Of a stretch of DNA of 14,718 nucleotides, positions 14,452-14,718 are shown piece after piece; position 1 is the first letter of the stretch; each line of letters begins with the position of its first letter. This DNA is from Candidatus Aminicenans sakinawicola JGI OTU-1 (GTDB taxonomy: Bacteria; Acidobacteriota; Aminicenantia; Aminicenantales; Aminicenantaceae). The translations under genes were made by a program, and so were the position numbers. The stretch spans positions 27,157 through 41,874 of the forward strand of contig AWNV01000026.1 in NCBI GenBank assembly GCA_000493965.1, in the 5' to 3' direction. Below the pieces are notes generated by a model that ran no database searches, had not been told where the DNA came from, and saw nothing but the letters and a program-made list of their open reading frames with translations.

Positions 14452-14718
14452 GAACTCATGACATAAGTTTCTTAATCCAAGCTTTATGAGCCTGAACAGT
14501 ATTTAAAAACAGTTATTTATAGGAAAAAAGGATTATTTTGCCGGTGCGACATATTTTTCACGCTTGATTTTTCCCGATGAAGAAGCAAATTATCGCTTTG
14601 AACATATTTAACTGGGCACAGTTACTCAGTATAAATGAAACCATGCATCTTGACTGCGAAACTGCTTTCTTTAATGCGTTATTTATGAGCAATTTTTTAT
14701 ACCCTATTTCATGAGTTC
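14452..14718. repeat. Inverted 10-base repeat pair reaching the window edge
   Basis: GAACTCATGA at 14452-14461 is matched in inverted orientation by TCATGAGTTC at 14709-14718, the last bases of the window. Likeness continues inward with mismatches (ACATAAG against AATAGGG-type bases). The spacing of 267 bp is close to the size of the other short element here, but the sequence between is unrelated to it. The window ends exactly at the arm, so the true boundary cannot be seen. Confidence 0.22.

Noticed and set aside
14212..14466. 84-codon plus-strand open frame near the right edge
   Set aside because: No ribosome site, no family pattern, and it overlaps the more protein-like minus-strand stretch; not supported as a gene.
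14577..14714. 45-residue plus-strand ORF rich in Phe, Asn and Leu
   Set aside because: No ribosome site and the composition expected of AT-rich noncoding DNA; it also ends inside the possible inverted-repeat arm.

Overview
The window is bacterial chromosome of roughly 40% GC with no phage, plasmid, CRISPR, tRNA or rRNA signal. The core genes (valS, dnaE, coaX, birA) are full length and clearly bacterial. The organism is probably an anaerobic or poorly cultured bacterium, because a SelB relative, a type III pantothenate kinase and hydroxyproline catabolism occur together, but the sequence alone does not let me name a phylum.

Layout. (1) 1-1331, plus strand: the 3' end of an ornithine-cyclodeaminase/mu-crystallin family reductase, followed 11 bases later by a proline-racemase-family protein with the Cys/Thr active site of trans-3-hydroxy-L-proline dehydratase. 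Together they would convert trans-3-hydroxy-L-proline to L-proline. A small membrane-protein ORF follows (1494-1667). (2) 1783-5094, minus strand, one apparent operon: birA, coaX, a conserved protein of unknown function, and a protein that is only the C-terminal half of the selenocysteine elongation factor SelB (domain III plus four winged helices, no GTPase). (3) 5614-6216, plus strand: a UPF0316/DUF2179-type membrane protein. (4) 6397-9720, minus strand: valS, preceded by a receiver-domain protein that has lost the phosphoacceptor Asp and other conserved receiver residues. (5) 10300-13767, minus strand: dnaE, with an apparently complete PHP metal site and a clamp-binding motif. (6) 14060-14718: no convincing intact gene, a decayed-looking coding stretch, and a possible inverted-repeat pair.

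The most distinctive structure lies between the genes. A short element of about 250 bp, MITE-like, with imperfect terminal inverted repeats of the form CCTGRRTTATTCA, occurs as two near-complete copies (5341-5591 plus; 9760-10017 minus) and one left-end copy (13912 to about 14060, plus). An orphan right-type end lies at 2905-2921, just upstream of the truncated SelB. Copy A is flanked by a perfect ATAA duplication. The left half of the element carries a two-part stem-loop that is retained in diverged copies. In both near-complete copies the right end faces a start codon 22 to 39 bases away. No transposase for it is visible in the window.

The items most worth following are the SelB lacking its GTPase with an element end at its upstream border, the repeat family and its outward-facing ends, and the degenerate receiver upstream of valS.
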